Assembly (NCBI GenBank): GCA_017537965.1
Contig: JAFYJV010000023.1
Span: 1 to 36,136, forward strand
DNA from: Bacteroidales bacterium
GTDB lineage: Bacteria > Bacteroidota > Bacteroidia > Bacteroidales > F082
Length of the DNA: 36,136 nt
Direction: 5' to 3'
Below the pieces are notes generated by a model. It was given only the letters and a program-made list of their open reading frames with translations. It made no database searches and was not told the origin of the DNA. The position numbers and the translations under genes were made by a program. Below, in pieces: positions 8,835-17,399 of the stretch (positions are counted from its first letter, which is position 1; each line of letters opens with the position of its first letter).

Positions 8835-10793
8835 TTAGTTGGCAATCACGATGCCCAGCAACTTGTTGATCTGCACTCGGAGGTCGTCCCAATGCTTTTT
8901 CTTTTTCAACAGAATCAACTGGTTGTCAACATCTTGTTCTTCTTTCAATTGGTCTTGTATCTCTTTTCTTCGGGCTTCGATGATCTGGTCCTTGTATCGC
9001 AGAAGGGCACTTTGCACCGTGTCTTTCAACGAGTTATCTTCCGTCTTGACGAAGATCCCATGCCGTTCCCATCCATCCAGTTTATAGGGAGTGGTCAGCA
9101 GATCGATGGCCAGCCCTGCCAACTGTTCGTCTTCATTGGTGGTGAAATAGTAATCATCGGGAAGTTCGCCAGTGTTAAGGGCTTGGTCGTAGATTTGAAA
9201 CACCTTCCTGTTGGTGGGATCGTTGAAGACTATTTCGTCATTAAGAAGGTCATCGACAATCAGTTGTGCAACGGGCACCTGTTCTACGACTTCCTGTCCG
9301 TCTTCGTCTTGTCGGGTCTCCGTCAGCATGGTCTTTCCATACACCAGAAGCAGCTTGACCAGTTCCCTTTCTTGAAAAAAACCTGGAGGCAGCGCCTCTT
9401 CTGCGGGCTGCTCTTGTTGTGGCGCGGTCACTGGCTCATCGGGGATGACTTCACCTTCGACGCCCAGCGACTTCTTGAACTTGGCGCGTAGCAGTTTGTT
9501 GAGTTCCATCATCAAGGTCTCTTCGGGCATGTTCAGCAGTCGGCTCGACTCCTGGACGTAAGAGATACGGAAGATGGGGTCGGGCACCACCGAGATGGTC
9601 TCCACCACGGCACGCACTACCTGTCCCCGTTTGATCGGGTCGTTGGCGGCGTCTTTCAGCAGCAACTCCGTCTTGAAACGGATGAAGTCCTTGGCGTTGT
9701 CCTTCAGATAGCGGACCACCTCTTCGGTGGGGTAGGCCTTCCCGAAAGAGTCGGGGTCGTGTTCTGGAGGCAGCACCACCACGCGGACGTTCATACCTTC
9801 GGCGAGGATCATGTCGGTGCCGCGGAGAGCGGCGTGGACACCTGCGGCATCGCCGTCGTAGAGCATGGTGATGTTCTTGGTATATCGCTTGATGAGTCGT
9901 ATCTGTTCCGTCGTCAGCGAGGTTCCCGAGCTGGCGACGACGTTCTCAATGCCGATCTGGTGCATCCGCAACACGTCGAAATAACCTTCCACCAGGATGC
10001 AGTCGTCGTGGTTGACGATGGCCGACTTGGCGAAGTAGATACCGTAAAGCGTCTCCTTCTTTTGATAGATCTCCGACTCGGGCGAGTTCTGGTATTTGGG
10101 CTGTTTCTTATCTGGATCCGACGACAGGATTCGTCCACCAAAGCCGATGACCTTTCCCGTGAGGTTATGGATGGGAAACATCACCCGGCCATGGTAACGG
10201 TCGTAATACTCGCCGTTCTGCCTTTTGATGGAGAAGCCGACTTTCTCGAGAAACTCCGGATCGTAGCCGTTTCCCTTAGCAAAATCAGTGAACGCCTCCC
10301 ATTTGGAGGGGCTGTAGCCAAGATGGAACTTCTCGATGATGGGGTTGAGGTAGCCGCGTTCGCGGAAATAATCCAGTCCTATCGACTTGCCTTCGTCCGT
10401 GTTCCATAGTTGATCGATGAAAAACTTGTCTGCGAAGGCATTGATGTTGAACATCTTCTCACGCTCCGTCTGGGCCATGCGTTCTTCGGGCGTCAGCTCT
10501 TTCTCCTCAATCTGGATGTTGTATTTCTTGGCGAGATAGCGAAGCGCCTCGGGGTAGGTGATGTGCTCGTGTTCCATGAGGAACTTGGCCGAGTCGCCGC
10601 CCTTGCCGCAGCCGAAGCATTTGAAGATGTTGCGGGCAGGATTCACGTTGAACGATCCCGTCTTCTCGTTATGGAAGGGACATAGTCCGATGTAGTTCGC
10701 CCCGCGTTTCTTGAGCGAGACGAATTCTCCCACCACCTCCTCGATACGGGCGGCTTGCAGGATCTGATCGACGGTTTCCCTTGGGATAGGCAT
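8835..10793 (-). CDS. dnaG: DNA primase
   Basis: Makes RNA primers for chromosome replication and works with DnaB helicase. 652 residues. The CHC2 zinc ribbon is intact at residues 38-62 (C38, H41, C59, C62). The TOPRIM polymerase core follows, with LVEGYFDV at about residues 267-274 and the metal-binding YDGDAAG at 312-318. The C-terminal ~150 residues, rich in Glu and Lys, correspond to the helicase-interaction region. The start is supported by a TAATTTTG -7 element just upstream, separated from polA by a heptad repeat. map follows in the same direction. Confidence 0.96.
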   Translation of the reverse strand: MPIPRETVDQILQAARIEEVVGEFVSLKKRGANYIGLCPFHNEKTGSFNVNPARNIFKCFGCGKGGDSAKFLMEHEHITYPEALRYLAKKYNIQIEEKELTPEERMAQTEREKMFNINAFADKFFIDQLWNTDEGKSIGLDYFRERGYLNPIIEKFHLGYSPSKWEAFTDFAKGNGYDPEFLEKVGFSIKRQNGEYYDRYHGRVMFPIHNLTGKVIGFGGRILSSDPDKKQPKYQNSPESEIYQKKETLYGIYFAKSAIVNHDDCILVEGYFDVLRMHQIGIENVVASSGTSLTTEQIRLIKRYTKNITMLYDGDAAGVHAALRGTDMILAEGMNVRVVVLPPEHDPDSFGKAYPTEEVVRYLKDNAKDFIRFKTELLLKDAANDPIKRGQVVRAVVETISVVPDPIFRISYVQESSRLLNMPEETLMMELNKLLRAKFKKSLGVEGEVIPDEPVTAPQQEQPAEEALPPGFFQERELVKLLLVYGKTMLTETRQDEDGQEVVEQVPVAQLIVDDLLNDEIVFNDPTNRKVFQIYDQALNTGELPDDYYFTTNEDEQLAGLAIDLLTTPYKLDGWERHGIFVKTEDNSLKDTVQSALLRYKDQIIEARRKEIQDQLKEEQDVDNQLILLKKKKHWDDLRVQINKLLGIVIAN

Positions 10794-10811
10794 GATTCAA
10801 CTTTTATGGCG

Positions 10812-10819
10812 CAAAATTA
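10812..10819 (-). promoter_or_regulatory. -7 promoter element of dnaG
   Basis: TAATTTTG on the minus strand, 18 nt before the dnaG ATG and directly downstream of the heptad array that follows polA. dnaG can therefore be transcribed independently of polA. Confidence 0.65.
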
Positions 10820-10826
10820 GCAAATA

Positions 10827-10857
10827 TTCTTACTTCTTGCTTCTGTCTTCTGTCTTC
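10827..10857 (-). repeat. heptad array A (3' of polA)
   Basis: On the minus strand, reading from just after the polA stop: GAAGACA, GAAGACA, GAAGCAA, GAAGTAA, then GAA. It has one arm only and no inverted partner. It belongs to the same family as the arrays at 13958, 17399, 30774 and 36082. The purine-rich strand is the sense strand of the upstream gene. Confidence 0.9.
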
Positions 10858-10864
10858 TTAAAAA

Positions 10865-13501
10865 TCAATGTGCCTCCAGCCAATTGCTTCCTGTGTTGAT
10901 CTCCACGATGACGGGAACGGAGAGCGGCATGGCATTCACCATCTTGTCGTTGACGATGGATTTCAAGTCGGAAAGCTCGTCGAGATGGGCATCGAAGACC
11001 AGTTCGTCGTGGACTTGAAGGATCATCTTCGACTGCATCTTCAGTCTTTGCATCTCTTGATGGATGCCGATCATGGCGATCTTGATCATGTCGGCGGAAG
11101 AGCCTTGAATAGGTGCGTTGATGGCGTTGCGCTCGGCGAAGCTGCGCACCGTGGCGTTGGATGCGTTGATGTCGCGAAGGTAACGTCGGCGGCCCAGGAT
11201 GGTCTCGGCATAGCCGCGCTCACGGGCCAAGGCGATGCTGCGGTTCATATATTCCTTGATACCGGCATATTCCTCAAAATATTTCTTGATGATGTCGGCG
11301 GCCTCCCCTCGCGAGATCTCCATCCGCTCGGCCAAGCCGAAAGCCGACATACCATAGATGATGCCGAAGTTGACCGCCTTGGCCCGGCTGCGCTGCTCCT
11401 TCGTGACCTGGTCGAGCGGCACATGAAACACCTTGGCGGCAGTGGCGGCATGGATGTCGTGACCGAGGTTGAAATCGGCAATCATGGCCGGGTCGCCGCT
11501 GAGATGGGCGATGATGCGCAACTCGATCTGTGAATAGTCGGCGGCGAGTAGGGTATAGTCGGCACTGCGAGGAACGAAAGCACGACGGATCTCACGACCG
11601 TTGGCGGTTCGCACAGGGATGTTCTGCAGGTTGGGATTGTTGGAACTCAACCGTCCCGTCGCCGTCACCGCCTGATTGTACGAGGTGTGGATAAGACCGT
11701 CGCGTGGGTTGATCAAGGCTGGAAGCGCATCGAGATAAGTCGATTTCAGCTTGGTATAGGAACGGTACTCCAAGATATCGTTGATAATGGGATGCTTGCC
11801 CGACAGCTTTTGAAGCACTTCTTCGCCCGTAGCATATTGTCCCGTCTTTGTCTTCTTGGCCTTGGCATCAAGTCTCAGCTTGTCAAAAAGCACCTCGCCC
11901 AGTTGTCTTGGCGAGGCGATGTTGAATCGCACCCCTGCCATGCCGTAAATGGTTTCTTCCAGCTGGCTGATATGCTTTCCAAACTCATCGCTGATGTTAC
12001 GCAGGTTCTGGCTGTCGATCTTCACCCCGTTCTCTTCCATCACACTCAGCACCGTGACAAGGGGCATCTCTATCTCATCGAAAAGCTTTTCCAATCCATT
12101 TTCTTTCAATTTGGGAAGAAACAGGTTATACAGTTCCAAGACGACATCTTCGTTTTCATCAGGATTCCAGAGGTTGCCCATGGGAGTGATGCTCCGGTTG
12201 AGATAAATGTCGGCAAGGTAATCGAGTGTGTGACGCTGCTCGGGTTCAATGAGATAATGGGCGATCATGGTGTCGAACTGCCGCCCTTTGATGCCGATGC
12301 CATGTCTGCGAAGACCTGAAAGTATAGGCTTGAGGTTGTGTCCGACTTTGATGACATCAGGATTCTCAATGAGCTGCTTCTGTTGTTCCCATCGATCTTC
12401 ATTGGAGGTGAGGATGAGGACATTGGAAGGAATGCCCTGCTTTGGTCGTTCTTCCCTCTCAACGACAGCAGAAACAGACGGTTGGGCGAAGAGGTCATAT
12501 TGTCCGTTTGTAGGAGGCGTCGAAAAGGTGCCTCGTTTCACCGATTGTTGATTTTCGGTCGCCATCGTGGTATTCTGAACCGTCCCAACAGAGGCTGCCG
12601 CAGCCTTTTCATCAACATGGTATTCCGACATGAACCTACGCTTAAAGGTGCGGAACTCCAATTCATCAAACAATTCCAGCAGGGCGGAAATGTTGGGTTC
12701 ATTCAATTCCAGTTCCTCTTCGTTGAACTCGACGGGGGCGTCCAGCAGGATGGTGGCCAGTTTCTTTGAGAGCAAGCCTTGATCCGCATACTGGATAACA
12801 TTTTCCTTTTGTTTCCCTTTAAGTTCGTCCGCGTGGGCGATCACATTTTCTACGCTGCCATATTTGCCGATGAGGATGGATGCGTTTTTCTCGCCGATAC
12901 CGGGGATGCCTGGGATGTTGTCCGACGCATCACCCCAAAGACCGAGGATATCAATGAGCTGGGTAGGATGACTAATGCCATATCTCTCACATATCTCTTT
13001 TGGACCGCAAACTTGCGCCGGAGTGCCGAATTTAGCCGGCTTGTAGATGAATACCTTGTCGGTGACCAATTGTCCGAAATCCTTGTCGGGAGTCATCATG
13101 TATGTAACAAAGCCCTTCCCTTCAGCTTTGCGAGAAAGCGTTCCAATGACATCGTCGGCCTCATAGCCTTCGGCGGCATACACAGGAATGTTGAAGCCTT
13201 CGATCAGCCTAATAATATAAGGTATGGAAGCACGGAGATCATCAGGCATGGTCTCGCGGTTTGCCTTGTATTCAGTGAATTCTTGGACACGAACGGTAGG
13301 CGCATGAAGATCAAAGGCAACACCGATATGAGTTGGCTTCTCATTGCGCAGCACGTCGTACAAAGTGTTCAGAAACCCCATGACAGCGGAGGTATTAAGA
13401 CCTTTCGAGTTCATGGCGGGACGTTTGTTCAAGGCAAAGAAAGCCCTGTATATCAATGCATACGCATCAAGCAGAAACAGTTTTTTTGCAGGTTGGTCCA
13501 T
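10865..13501 (-). CDS. polA: DNA polymerase I with degenerate 3'-5' exonuclease domain
   Basis: Fills gaps, removes RNA primers and takes part in repair. 878 residues. The 5' nuclease domain (about 1-290) is intact, with GYEADDVIGTL, TPDKDFGQL and the H3TH segment GDASDNIPGIPGIGEK. The polymerase domain (about 440-878) has AADYSQIELR at 654-663, RAKAVNFGIIYG and the QVHDELVF motif. The middle is reduced: a low-complexity linker (298-356) leads straight to VIKVGHNLKPIL (384-394). The exo I DxE strand is missing, and the exo II aspartate (normally NxxxD) is replaced (NLKPI). Only QFDTMIAHYLIEP and HTLDYLAD remain. Proofreading is predicted absent. The start at 13501 follows a TATCTTTA element. 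Confidence 0.96.
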   Translation of the reverse strand: MDQPAKKLFLLDAYALIYRAFFALNKRPAMNSKGLNTSAVMGFLNTLYDVLRNEKPTHIGVAFDLHAPTVRVQEFTEYKANRETMPDDLRASIPYIIRLIEGFNIPVYAAEGYEADDVIGTLSRKAEGKGFVTYMMTPDKDFGQLVTDKVFIYKPAKFGTPAQVCGPKEICERYGISHPTQLIDILGLWGDASDNIPGIPGIGEKNASILIGKYGSVENVIAHADELKGKQKENVIQYADQGLLSKKLATILLDAPVEFNEEELELNEPNISALLELFDELEFRTFKRRFMSEYHVDEKAAAASVGTVQNTTMATENQQSVKRGTFSTPPTNGQYDLFAQPSVSAVVEREERPKQGIPSNVLILTSNEDRWEQQKQLIENPDVIKVGHNLKPILSGLRRHGIGIKGRQFDTMIAHYLIEPEQRHTLDYLADIYLNRSITPMGNLWNPDENEDVVLELYNLFLPKLKENGLEKLFDEIEMPLVTVLSVMEENGVKIDSQNLRNISDEFGKHISQLEETIYGMAGVRFNIASPRQLGEVLFDKLRLDAKAKKTKTGQYATGEEVLQKLSGKHPIINDILEYRSYTKLKSTYLDALPALINPRDGLIHTSYNQAVTATGRLSSNNPNLQNIPVRTANGREIRRAFVPRSADYTLLAADYSQIELRIIAHLSGDPAMIADFNLGHDIHAATAAKVFHVPLDQVTKEQRSRAKAVNFGIIYGMSAFGLAERMEISRGEAADIIKKYFEEYAGIKEYMNRSIALARERGYAETILGRRRYLRDINASNATVRSFAERNAINAPIQGSSADMIKIAMIGIHQEMQRLKMQSKMILQVHDELVFDAHLDELSDLKSIVNDKMVNAMPLSVPVIVEINTGSNWLEAH

Positions 13502-13517
13502 AAAAACAAATTTGGTG

Positions 13518-13525
13518 TAAAGATA
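13518..13525 (-). promoter_or_regulatory. probable -7 element of polA
   Basis: TATCTTTA on the minus strand, 16 nt before the polA ATG. It matches TAnnTTTG at all fixed positions except the last. Confidence 0.45.
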
Positions 13526-13574
13526 AGAAGATCGGGAAGAAGAAGACGCCCAAAAGTGGAAAAAAAGCGAAAAA

Positions 13575-13607
13575 TTTGGCGTGTATGGGAAAATTAGATT
13601 ATCTTTG
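13575..13607 (+). promoter_or_regulatory. promoter of the acpP-fabF-rnc cluster
   Basis: A -33-like TTTG at 13575-13578 and a -7 element TATCTTTG at 13600-13607 are separated by 21 nt, the spacing expected of Bacteroidota primary sigma promoters. The leader to acpP is about 90 nt, long for this window. Confidence 0.7.
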
Positions 13608-13704
13608 CCGCGTATTTTGAAAACGAGAGCATTTATTTTGACGACTTGCAGATCTGTAACTTATTGATTTGCAGCGTTGATGTTAAACAAAAAATTAGAA
13701 AATC

Positions 13705-13950
13705 ATGTCAGAAATCGAACAACAAATTGTGCCTATCATTGCCGAAAAGTTGGGTGTCAACCCCTCTGAAGTTACTTTGGACGCCAGTTTCACCAACGAT
13801 TTAGGTGCAGATTCTTTGGACACTGTAGAGTTAATGCTGGATTTTGAAAAGAAATTCAACATTGCTATTCCCGATGATCAGCAAGAAAACATTGTCACTG
13901 TGGGTGACGTGATCAAACTGATCGAAGAAGAACAGAAGAAAAATGCATAA
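13705..13950 (+). CDS. acpP: acyl carrier protein
   Basis: Carries growing acyl chains on 4'-phosphopantetheine during fatty-acid synthesis. 81 acidic residues, the normal length. The attachment serine is Ser37 in [17 protein letters not shown], the canonical motif. The gene is immediately followed by a long hairpin made of heptad repeats and then fabF, the usual acpP-fabF pairing. The promoter lies ~100 nt upstream. Confidence 0.97.
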   Translation: MSEIEQQIVPIIAEKLGVNPSEVTLDASFTNDLGADSLDTVELMLDFEKKFNIAIPDDQQENIVTVGDVIKLIEEEQKKNA

Positions 13951-13956
13951 TTAAGA

Positions 13957-14030
13957 AGAAGTCAGAAGACAGAAGTCAGAAGCAAGAAGGATTGTCTTTT
14001 CTGACTTCTGACTTCTGTCTTCTAAATTCT
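13957..14030 (+). repeat. heptad array B: long hairpin between acpP and fabF
   Basis: The left arm is GAAGTCA, GAAGACA, GAAGTCA, GAAGCAA, GAAGG. The right arm is the inverse of GAAGACA, GAAGTCA, GAAGTCA. A perfect 19-bp stem pairs 13964-13982 with 14005-14023. Allowing four mismatches and two G-U pairs, it extends to 34 positions (13957-13990 with 13997-14030) around a 6-nt loop. It starts 7 nt after the acpP stop and ends 7 nt before the fabF ATG. There is no U-tract, so a simple intrinsic terminator is unlikely. Confidence 0.92.
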
Positions 14031-14037
14031 GAATTCC

Positions 14038-15285
14038 ATGAAAAGAGTAGTTGTCACAGGTCTCGGAGCCATCACGCCCATAGGAAACACAGCCAAGACG
14101 CTGTGGATGGGTTTGATAAACGGCAAAAACGGAGTAGGTGAGATTACTCGTTTCGATTCTTCCAATTACAAGACCCATTTCGCTGCAGAGGTCAAGGACT
14201 ACGATCCTTTGAACTATTTTGACAAGAAAGACGTTCGCAAATACGACCTTTACGCCCAATTCGCTCTTATCGCCGCGGAAGAAGCCATCAACAACTCCCA
14301 TATCACGCCAATAAATACCGATTTCGACGAGGTGGGTGTCATTCTTACCGCAGGCATCGGTGGTGTTACTCATTTCTTCAATGAGGTGATGGAACACGCC
14401 AAAGGGGATGGCGTTCCCCGTTTCAGCCCGTACTATATTCCGAAGATGATTCTGAACATCCCCGCAGGAATGATCTCGATCAAATACGGTTTCCGCGGGC
14501 CCAATTTCGCCACCGTTTCGGCATGTGCCTCATCCTCCCACTCCATCATCTCAGCCTTTGATCTCATCCGTTACGGCAAGGCCACTGTTGTCGTTGCAGG
14601 AGGCGCTGAGGCAGCCATCTGTGAGGCCGGCATCGGTGGTTTCAACGCCATGCACGCCCTCTCGTTGCGCAACGACGATCCATTGACAGCCTCAAGGCCT
14701 TTCGACAAAAACCGCGACGGCTTTGTCATGGGCGAAGGCGGTGGCTGCATTGTCCTTGAGGAGTTGGAACATGCCATCAAGAGAGGCGCCGACATCTATG
14801 CCGAAGTGGCTGGTGTAGGCATGTCGGGCGACGCTTATCACATCACCGCTCCCCATCCCGAAGGCTATGGCGCCTGCCTCAGCATGAAACGCGCCCTCAA
14901 CGATGCTGGCATCGACCTTACGGAGGTCGAACACATCAACACCCATGGCACCTCCACGCCACAAGGCGACCTGGCCGAGGTCGTCGCCATCCAGAAACTT
15001 TTTGGCGATCATGCCTACCAGCTCAGCCTCAACTCTACGAAGTCCATGACAGGTCACCTGCTGGGCGGTGCCGGAGCCGTGGAAGCCATCGCCACCATCA
15101 TGGCACTGCGTGAAGGCACCATCCCGCCCACCATCAACCATTTCGAAGACGATCCGCAAATCGACAGCCGCCTTGACTTCACTTTCAACAAAGCGCGCAA
15201 ACGCGACATCCGCTATGCCATCAGCAACGCCTTCGGATTCGGTGGACACAACACGTCGCTGCTGTTCAAGAAGTATCCCATCTAA
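14038..15285 (+). CDS. fabF: beta-ketoacyl-ACP synthase II
   Basis: Condenses malonyl-ACP with acyl-ACP in fatty-acid elongation. The 415-residue length is typical. The Cys-His-His triad is present: Cys163 in TVSACASSSHS, His303 in NTHGTSTPQGD and His340 in KSMTGHLLGGAGAVE. The C-terminal glycine-rich SNAFGFGGHN is intact. It follows acpP across the heptad hairpin and precedes rnc by 12 nt, so the three genes are probably one transcription unit. Confidence 0.97.
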   Translation: MKRVVVTGLGAITPIGNTAKTLWMGLINGKNGVGEITRFDSSNYKTHFAAEVKDYDPLNYFDKKDVRKYDLYAQFALIAAEEAINNSHITPINTDFDEVGVILTAGIGGVTHFFNEVMEHAKGDGVPRFSPYYIPKMILNIPAGMISIKYGFRGPNFATVSACASSSHSIISAFDLIRYGKATVVVAGGAEAAICEAGIGGFNAMHALSLRNDDPLTASRPFDKNRDGFVMGEGGGCIVLEELEHAIKRGADIYAEVAGVGMSGDAYHITAPHPEGYGACLSMKRALNDAGIDLTEVEHINTHGTSTPQGDLAEVVAIQKLFGDHAYQLSLNSTKSMTGHLLGGAGAVEAIATIMALREGTIPPTINHFEDDPQIDSRLDFTFNKARKRDIRYAISNAFGFGGHNTSLLFKKYPI

Positions 15286-15297
15286 AGTTTTCCTGCA

Positions 15298-16062
15298 ATG
15301 GCATTGAGGGATTATGTCGCATACCGCTTGTCAAAAGACAAGCCTTTGTCCGAGTTCATTAAGAACGTCTTCGGCTTCTATCCCAGAAACATCTCCCTCT
15401 ACCAACTCGCCTTTACCCATAAATCCGCCTCAGAGAGCACGGTGGGGTCTTTCCGTGTCAGCAACGAACGTCTGGAATATCTTGGCGATGCCGTCCTAAG
15501 CACCGTTACCGCCGACTATCTCTTTCGCCTCTTTCCCACCAAGTCGGAAGGCTTCCTCACCGAGATGCGCTCCCGCATCGTAAGCCGCGCCTCCCTCAAC
15601 AAACTGTCGCAAAAACTGGGATTTGAACAGGTGATCCACTATTCGCACGACAACCACTCTTCCTTTAAATCGCTGGGTGGCAATGCCTTCGAGGCCTTTG
15701 TCGGTGCCCTATACCTCGACCGCGGCTATGAGTTCTCCAAATACATCCTCATCAATCGTATCATCAAAGTCCATATCGACTTGGAACAGCTGGAGCAAAC
15801 CGATGTGAACTTCAAGAGCAAGCTGCTGGAATGGTCACAGAAAGAGAAACACCATGTCGTGTTCAAGATGCTCAGCGAGAAGAGCGGCAGCCATGGCAAG
15901 CTGTATCAGGTCCAGGTTGTCATCGACGACAAGGAGTACGCACAAGGTGCCGATTACTCCATCAAGGGAGCCGAACAACTGGCCGCTGAAAAGACTTGGG
16001 CCATGCTGGTGGAACAAAAAATGATCAAACAAGAGAAAAACAGCGAGGAAGACGACAAGTAA
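15298..16062 (+). CDS. rnc: ribonuclease III
   Basis: Cleaves double-stranded RNA in rRNA processing and mRNA decay. 254 residues. The signature NERLEYLGDAVL (Glu57, Glu60, Asp64) is intact. The second metal site reads GNAFEAFVGALYLD, with Asn129 where E. coli has Asp114, while the essential Glu132 (E. coli Glu117) is kept. From memory this Asn is common in Bacteroidota enzymes. The C-terminal dsRNA-binding domain (about 170-245) has the ending KGAEQLAAEKTWAMLVEQ. The tail is charged. The gene sits between fabF and the IPExxxVDY gene, an order I recall as common in Bacteroidota. Confidence 0.95.
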   Translation: MALRDYVAYRLSKDKPLSEFIKNVFGFYPRNISLYQLAFTHKSASESTVGSFRVSNERLEYLGDAVLSTVTADYLFRLFPTKSEGFLTEMRSRIVSRASLNKLSQKLGFEQVIHYSHDNHSSFKSLGGNAFEAFVGALYLDRGYEFSKYILINRIIKVHIDLEQLEQTDVNFKSKLLEWSQKEKHHVVFKMLSEKSGSHGKLYQVQVVIDDKEYAQGADYSIKGAEQLAAEKTWAMLVEQKMIKQEKNSEEDDK

Positions 16063-16096
16063 GAAGCTGTTTGGTTTTACTAAAATATCACCTCCC

Positions 16097-16549
16097 ATGG
16101 CTGTCAAGAAAAACAAACTGCTGATCGCCCCCTTCGATGACATCCACATCATCGGCCTCAACACCACCCTCGTCGATTACAAACTCGCCTATTACCTCAA
16201 CGAGAAGCTGAACTTCAACTTCATCAGACTCAACGACATCCTTCTCGACGAGGCCCTGCCCTACGCCTTTTTCTATTACAATGCCGGGGAGAACCGCAAC
16301 GCCTATAACCTGGTGTCGCTCAAGCACAAAGACCATCTCTGCGTCAAACTCAACCCACACATCGACTGCCTACTCATCGTACGCAACCACATCACCCCCG
16401 ACCGCCTTGCACAGATCGTGAAAAGCCTCCGTGAGATCAAGGACATGAGCTATGCCTATACCATGGAACTCAGCCGCACCCCCACCATCGACGTCCTGCT
16501 CGAACGCATCGAGATGCACGAAAGACATTGCCTCGAAGCACGCCTGTGA
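16097..16549 (+). CDS. IPExxxVDY family protein
   Basis: A 150-residue soluble protein of unknown function, named for a motif in the family. Here the motif region reads KLNPHIDCLLIVRN, a weak match to IPExxxVDYFLFIRN, but the opening pattern (VDYKLAYYLNEKLNFNF) and the position right after rnc fit. Members usually sit between rnc and pyk; pyk is not found here and a LytTR gene follows instead. The start context is CTCCCATGG, part of a recurrent C-rich start context in this window. Confidence 0.72.
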   Translation: MAVKKNKLLIAPFDDIHIIGLNTTLVDYKLAYYLNEKLNFNFIRLNDILLDEALPYAFFYYNAGENRNAYNLVSLKHKDHLCVKLNPHIDCLLIVRNHITPDRLAQIVKSLREIKDMSYAYTMELSRTPTIDVLLERIEMHERHCLEARL

Positions 16550-16562
16550 TTCAAGATTTTTG

Positions 16563-16570
16563 TATTTTTG
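16563..16570 (+). promoter_or_regulatory. -7 promoter element of the LytTR gene
   Basis: TATTTTTG, 22 nt before ATG 16593. It supports that start and an independent transcript. The longer frame from 16452 would overlap the preceding gene by 98 bp. Confidence 0.65.
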
Positions 16571-16592
16571 CAAATCGAATACATCATTCGCC

Positions 16593-17399
16593 ATGAATCA
16601 GCTTCCCAAACATATTTTCTCCTCCAACGGCTTCTGGGGCCACCTCGTGGGGCTTCCGTTGTTTGTCCTTGGACTGCTCTTGCTCTTCTGCCCGTTTGCC
16701 TTCAAAAACTTTGACATCACCTTTTCGAGCTATTCTTTCCATATCACGATGACGTTTTGCATCATCGTGGTCGTGATGCTCGTTTCCCGGATCACCTTGG
16801 GCCTGTTGAATAAGCGAAAGACGCTGACGAGAACTCAGTATTATTTTGCCTGCCTCTTCGAAATTCTCTTTGCTTCGGGATTCACCGGTTTGTATCTATG
16901 GCTGTTCACGAAGAAAACCGAGGCCTATTTCGTGTTCTTCGGATATACTTTGGTCTATCTCTCCGTGGCGATGATCATTCCATACATCATCCTTTTCCTT
17001 TACCATCAGATTCTTGACAAAGAAGAGCAGCTTGAAGACGCCGCAAAGCCGGGCCAAGGCGAAAAAATACGCTTTCTCGACGAGAGAGGCAACGTCCGTC
17101 TGATTGTGTCGCAGCTTTCGATCCTGTATATCCAATCCGATGAGAACTACCTGCGCATCTATTATCTTGACGAAGGAAAGATCAACACCTACCTGTTGCG
17201 GAGTTCCATGAAACGCATCGAGGACATGTGCGCCAAAAACGGCTTGATCCGCTGTCACCGTTCCTATTTTGTGAACAAGGAACACGTGCAAGTGCTGCAA
17301 AAAGACAAAGAATTCACTTACGCCATCCTCGACATACAAAACGCTGCCCACATCCCCGTGAGCAAGAATTATTACGATCAGGTTTCGGCGATTTTATAG
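16593..17399 (+). CDS. membrane-anchored LytTR DNA-binding regulator
   Basis: A 268-residue protein. The N-terminal half has four hydrophobic segments (about 17-35, 51-72, 87-105 and 112-134). A short charged linker follows, then a C-terminal LytTR DNA-binding domain from about 165. That domain includes SILYIQSDENYLRIYYL, YLLRSSMKRIEDMC, IRCHRSYFVNK and IPVSKNYYDQV. There is no receiver domain and no histidine kinase alongside. It probably acts as a one-component transcription factor tethered to the inner membrane; the signal and targets are unknown. Its stop codon TAG supplies the first base of a heptad repeat array. Confidence 0.9.
   Translation: MNQLPKHIFSSNGFWGHLVGLPLFVLGLLLLFCPFAFKNFDITFSSYSFHITMTFCIIVVVMLVSRITLGLLNKRKTLTRTQYYFACLFEILFASGFTGLYLWLFTKKTEAYFVFFGYTLVYLSVAMIIPYIILFLYHQILDKEEQLEDAAKPGQGEKIRFLDERGNVRLIVSQLSILYIQSDENYLRIYYLDEGKINTYLLRSSMKRIEDMCAKNGLIRCHRSYFVNKEHVQVLQKDKEFTYAILDIQNAAHIPVSKNYYDQVSAIL

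Noticed and set aside
8469-9491. 340-residue plus-strand open frame
   Set aside because: It lies wholly antisense to map and dnaG, both of which have all their catalytic motifs. The translation shows no recognisable family or start signal.
12212-12484. Frameshift as the cause of the missing PolA exonuclease motifs
   Set aside because: The frame is continuous across the region, and QFDTMIAHYLIEP follows in frame. A deletion fits better than a frameshift.
13951-14397. 148-residue minus-strand frame spanning the acpP-fabF hairpin
   Set aside because: Antisense to the fabF start. Its tail is only translated heptad repeat.
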